From an uncultured bacterium (GTDB lineage Bacteria; Cloacimonadota; Cloacimonadia; Cloacimonadales; Cloacimonadaceae): DNA of 25,468 nucleotides. The notes under the pieces were generated by a model that worked only from the letters and a program-made list of their open reading frames with translations, was not told the origin of the DNA and did not search any database. Positions 24,080-25,468 of this stretch are shown here, in pieces. The stretch lies in contig CALDSN010000215.1 in NCBI GenBank assembly GCA_937924555.1, positions 1 to 25,468 on the forward strand. The letters run 5' to 3'. The position numbers and the translations under genes were made by a program. Every line of letters begins with the position of its first letter. Within the stretch, counting starts at the first letter, position 1.

Positions 24080-25420
24080 ATGAATGGAACAATGATGAAA
24101 AGGTACATAATCACATGCTCAATGATATGGATATCTGTGATGTGCTTTTGTATAACCTTAAACGTAGCAACTGACGGCAGCGGGGATTTCAGTAATATCC
24201 AAGCTGCATTGGATGCTGCCCAACCGGGAGATTCGGTGTTGGTGTATCCCGGAAGATACTATGAAAACCTGATTATTAACACCAATGACATCAGCTTAAT
24301 CAGTTTGGAGGCTGTAACAGACAGTTCGGTGTATATCGAATCCACGGTAATTGACGGCTCGTTGATGAATCCTTGCTTAAGGGTTAGCCAGAGAAGTACC
24401 AATGTATCCATCAGGGGCTTCTCTTTTACTAATGGTTTAAGTATAGGTTCAGGAGGTGGATTGCTATTTAGTTCGGGTTCCAGCACATCTCTAACGAATA
24501 GTAAAGTATTTGGCAACATTGCTAACACCGGAGGGGGTATAAACGTTATTGGAGCTACTGTTGCTTTCAGTGGAGTTGAGATATTTGATAACTACTCCAA
24601 ACTATTGGGAGGTGGATTATTGGCTGTCTCAATAACAGGATATTCACATACGATAACCTTTGATCCCCTTAACCGTTGCTCCATCTACAACAATCGTTCC
24701 GGTGTAGTTCAGGATATCTTAATTCGAGATGCAAATAACAACCAAATCATATATCTGGATACCTTTTCCGTGGATAACCCCACCAGCTATTATGCTGTAT
24801 TTACAACGCAACACAATGAGGATTACCACATGAATATTGACTTTTTAAACGCCCATCATCAAGAGATAAACAGCGACTTATATGTATCTCCCGATGGAGA
24901 TGATGCCAATGATGGGCTTAGCCCTACCAGCCCCTTAAGAACCATTCACGAAGGCATCTACCGCATTGCCGCGGATAGCCTGAGCCAAAAGACTGTACAC
25001 CTGTTGCCGGGGACATATTCTCGTACTGCTAACAATCAGGTGTTCCCCATTGCGCTAAAGAGCTGGGTGAAAGTTCAGGGAAGCGGGATGGAAAACACTC
25101 TGGTTATGGGTGAGCCACACCCACAGATACCTATTGGTAATGGATCAGCAGATACTGTTTTTAAAACATATATTGAGCCTGTAGTAAGCATCGCTGATTT
25201 ATCGATAACAACACAGAATACAGATAATGCCAGTGCAATTGATGGTGCGTGGAAAGGGAGCCTAAGTTTATCAAACATTCACATCTACGGCATTGCAGCA
25301 AATTTCATAGCAGCTATATGGATGTATATGACCAGTGATTATGAGAGCACTTGGGATAACGTTATCGTAGAAAACGTAACATCGACGAATAGTGGATTAG
25401 TGGACATAAATGGGGCAATG
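24080..25420 (+). CDS. Parallel beta-helix (DUF1565-like) secreted protein, 3' end missing
   Basis: An open frame without stop up to the contig end; 447 codons of real sequence before adapter. The N-terminus has a signal-like hydrophobic segment (about residues 8-29). Then ATDGSGDFSNIQAALDAAQPGDSV and NTNDISLISLE, GSLMNPCLRVSQ and SIRGFSFTNG mark one right-handed beta-helix (pectate-lyase-like repeats). A second one opens at LYVSPDGDDANDGLSPTSP, the DUF1565 signature. Such proteins are often long T9SS-secreted surface proteins in this group; the sorting domain would be in the missing part. ATG 24080 has GAAGGG six bases upstream. The ligand or substrate is unknown. Confidence 0.8.
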
Positions 25421-25468
25421 AGATCGGAAGAGCGTCGTGTAGGGAAAGAGTGTAGATCTCGGTGGTCG
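25421..25468 (+). other. Illumina adapter read-through (not genomic)
   Basis: From AGATCGGAAGAGCGTCGTGT to the end, the sequence is the reverse complement of the Illumina universal adapter. It stays in frame with the upstream gene and gives the well-known artefact peptide RSEERRVGKECRSRWS. Genomic sequence ends at 25420. Confidence 0.98.

Overview
The window looks like a metagenomic contig end from an uncultured, diderm, anaerobic-type bacterium of the FCB group. A Cloacimonadota member or close relative is my best guess. Three things support this: a TonB-dependent receptor under a cobalamin riboswitch, a secreted beta-propeller with a type IX secretion (T9SS) C-terminal sorting domain, and several lipoproteins and outer-membrane proteins. 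The taxonomy is inferred from gene style only. The last 48 bases (25421-25468) are Illumina adapter and not genome.

Layout. (1) 1-54: 3' part of a tRNA-Arg(ACG). (2) 98-7210, plus strand: a tightly packed surface-glycan operon with an MsbA-type ABC exporter, a GT11 fucosyltransferase, two tandem paralogous GT2 glycosyltransferases (the first broken by an in-frame TAG), GDP-mannose 4,6-dehydratase and GDP-L-fucose synthase. Together they make GDP-fucose, attach fucose and other sugars, and flip a lipid-linked product. (3) 7341-12210, minus strand: a 1058-aa ABCG-type transporter with a TerB-like N-terminus, two small cyclic-nucleotide-binding-fold proteins translationally coupled to it, and a PhzF-family protein. 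(4) 12384-16066, minus strand: a cobalamin riboswitch with a visible Shine-Dalgarno-sequestering hairpin, a BtuB-like TonB-dependent receptor, and a BtuG-like beta-propeller carrying a T9SS sorting domain. This reads as a B12 capture operon. (5) 16531-17591, plus strand: a secreted DNA/RNA non-specific nuclease followed by a tiny gene made almost entirely of KLP/KPP tripeptides. (6) 17811-21814, plus strand, visibly more A+T-rich: four small unrecognised genes (one membrane protein, one lipoprotein), then a two-gene AAA ATPase + DUF4435/TOPRIM module resembling the PARIS anti-phage system. The module is bracketed by a direct repeat of the 3' end of the preceding small gene. (7) 21929-25420: a TolB/WD40-like propeller lipoprotein, an outer-membrane beta-barrel protein (minus) and a truncated parallel beta-helix protein running into the adapter.

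The most interesting parts are the PARIS-like cassette with its flanking duplicated gene tail and upstream palindrome, the neighbouring undescribed small-gene cluster, and the riboswitch-controlled T9SS-sorted BtuG-like protein. All calls come from reading the sequence and translations; no database search was run.
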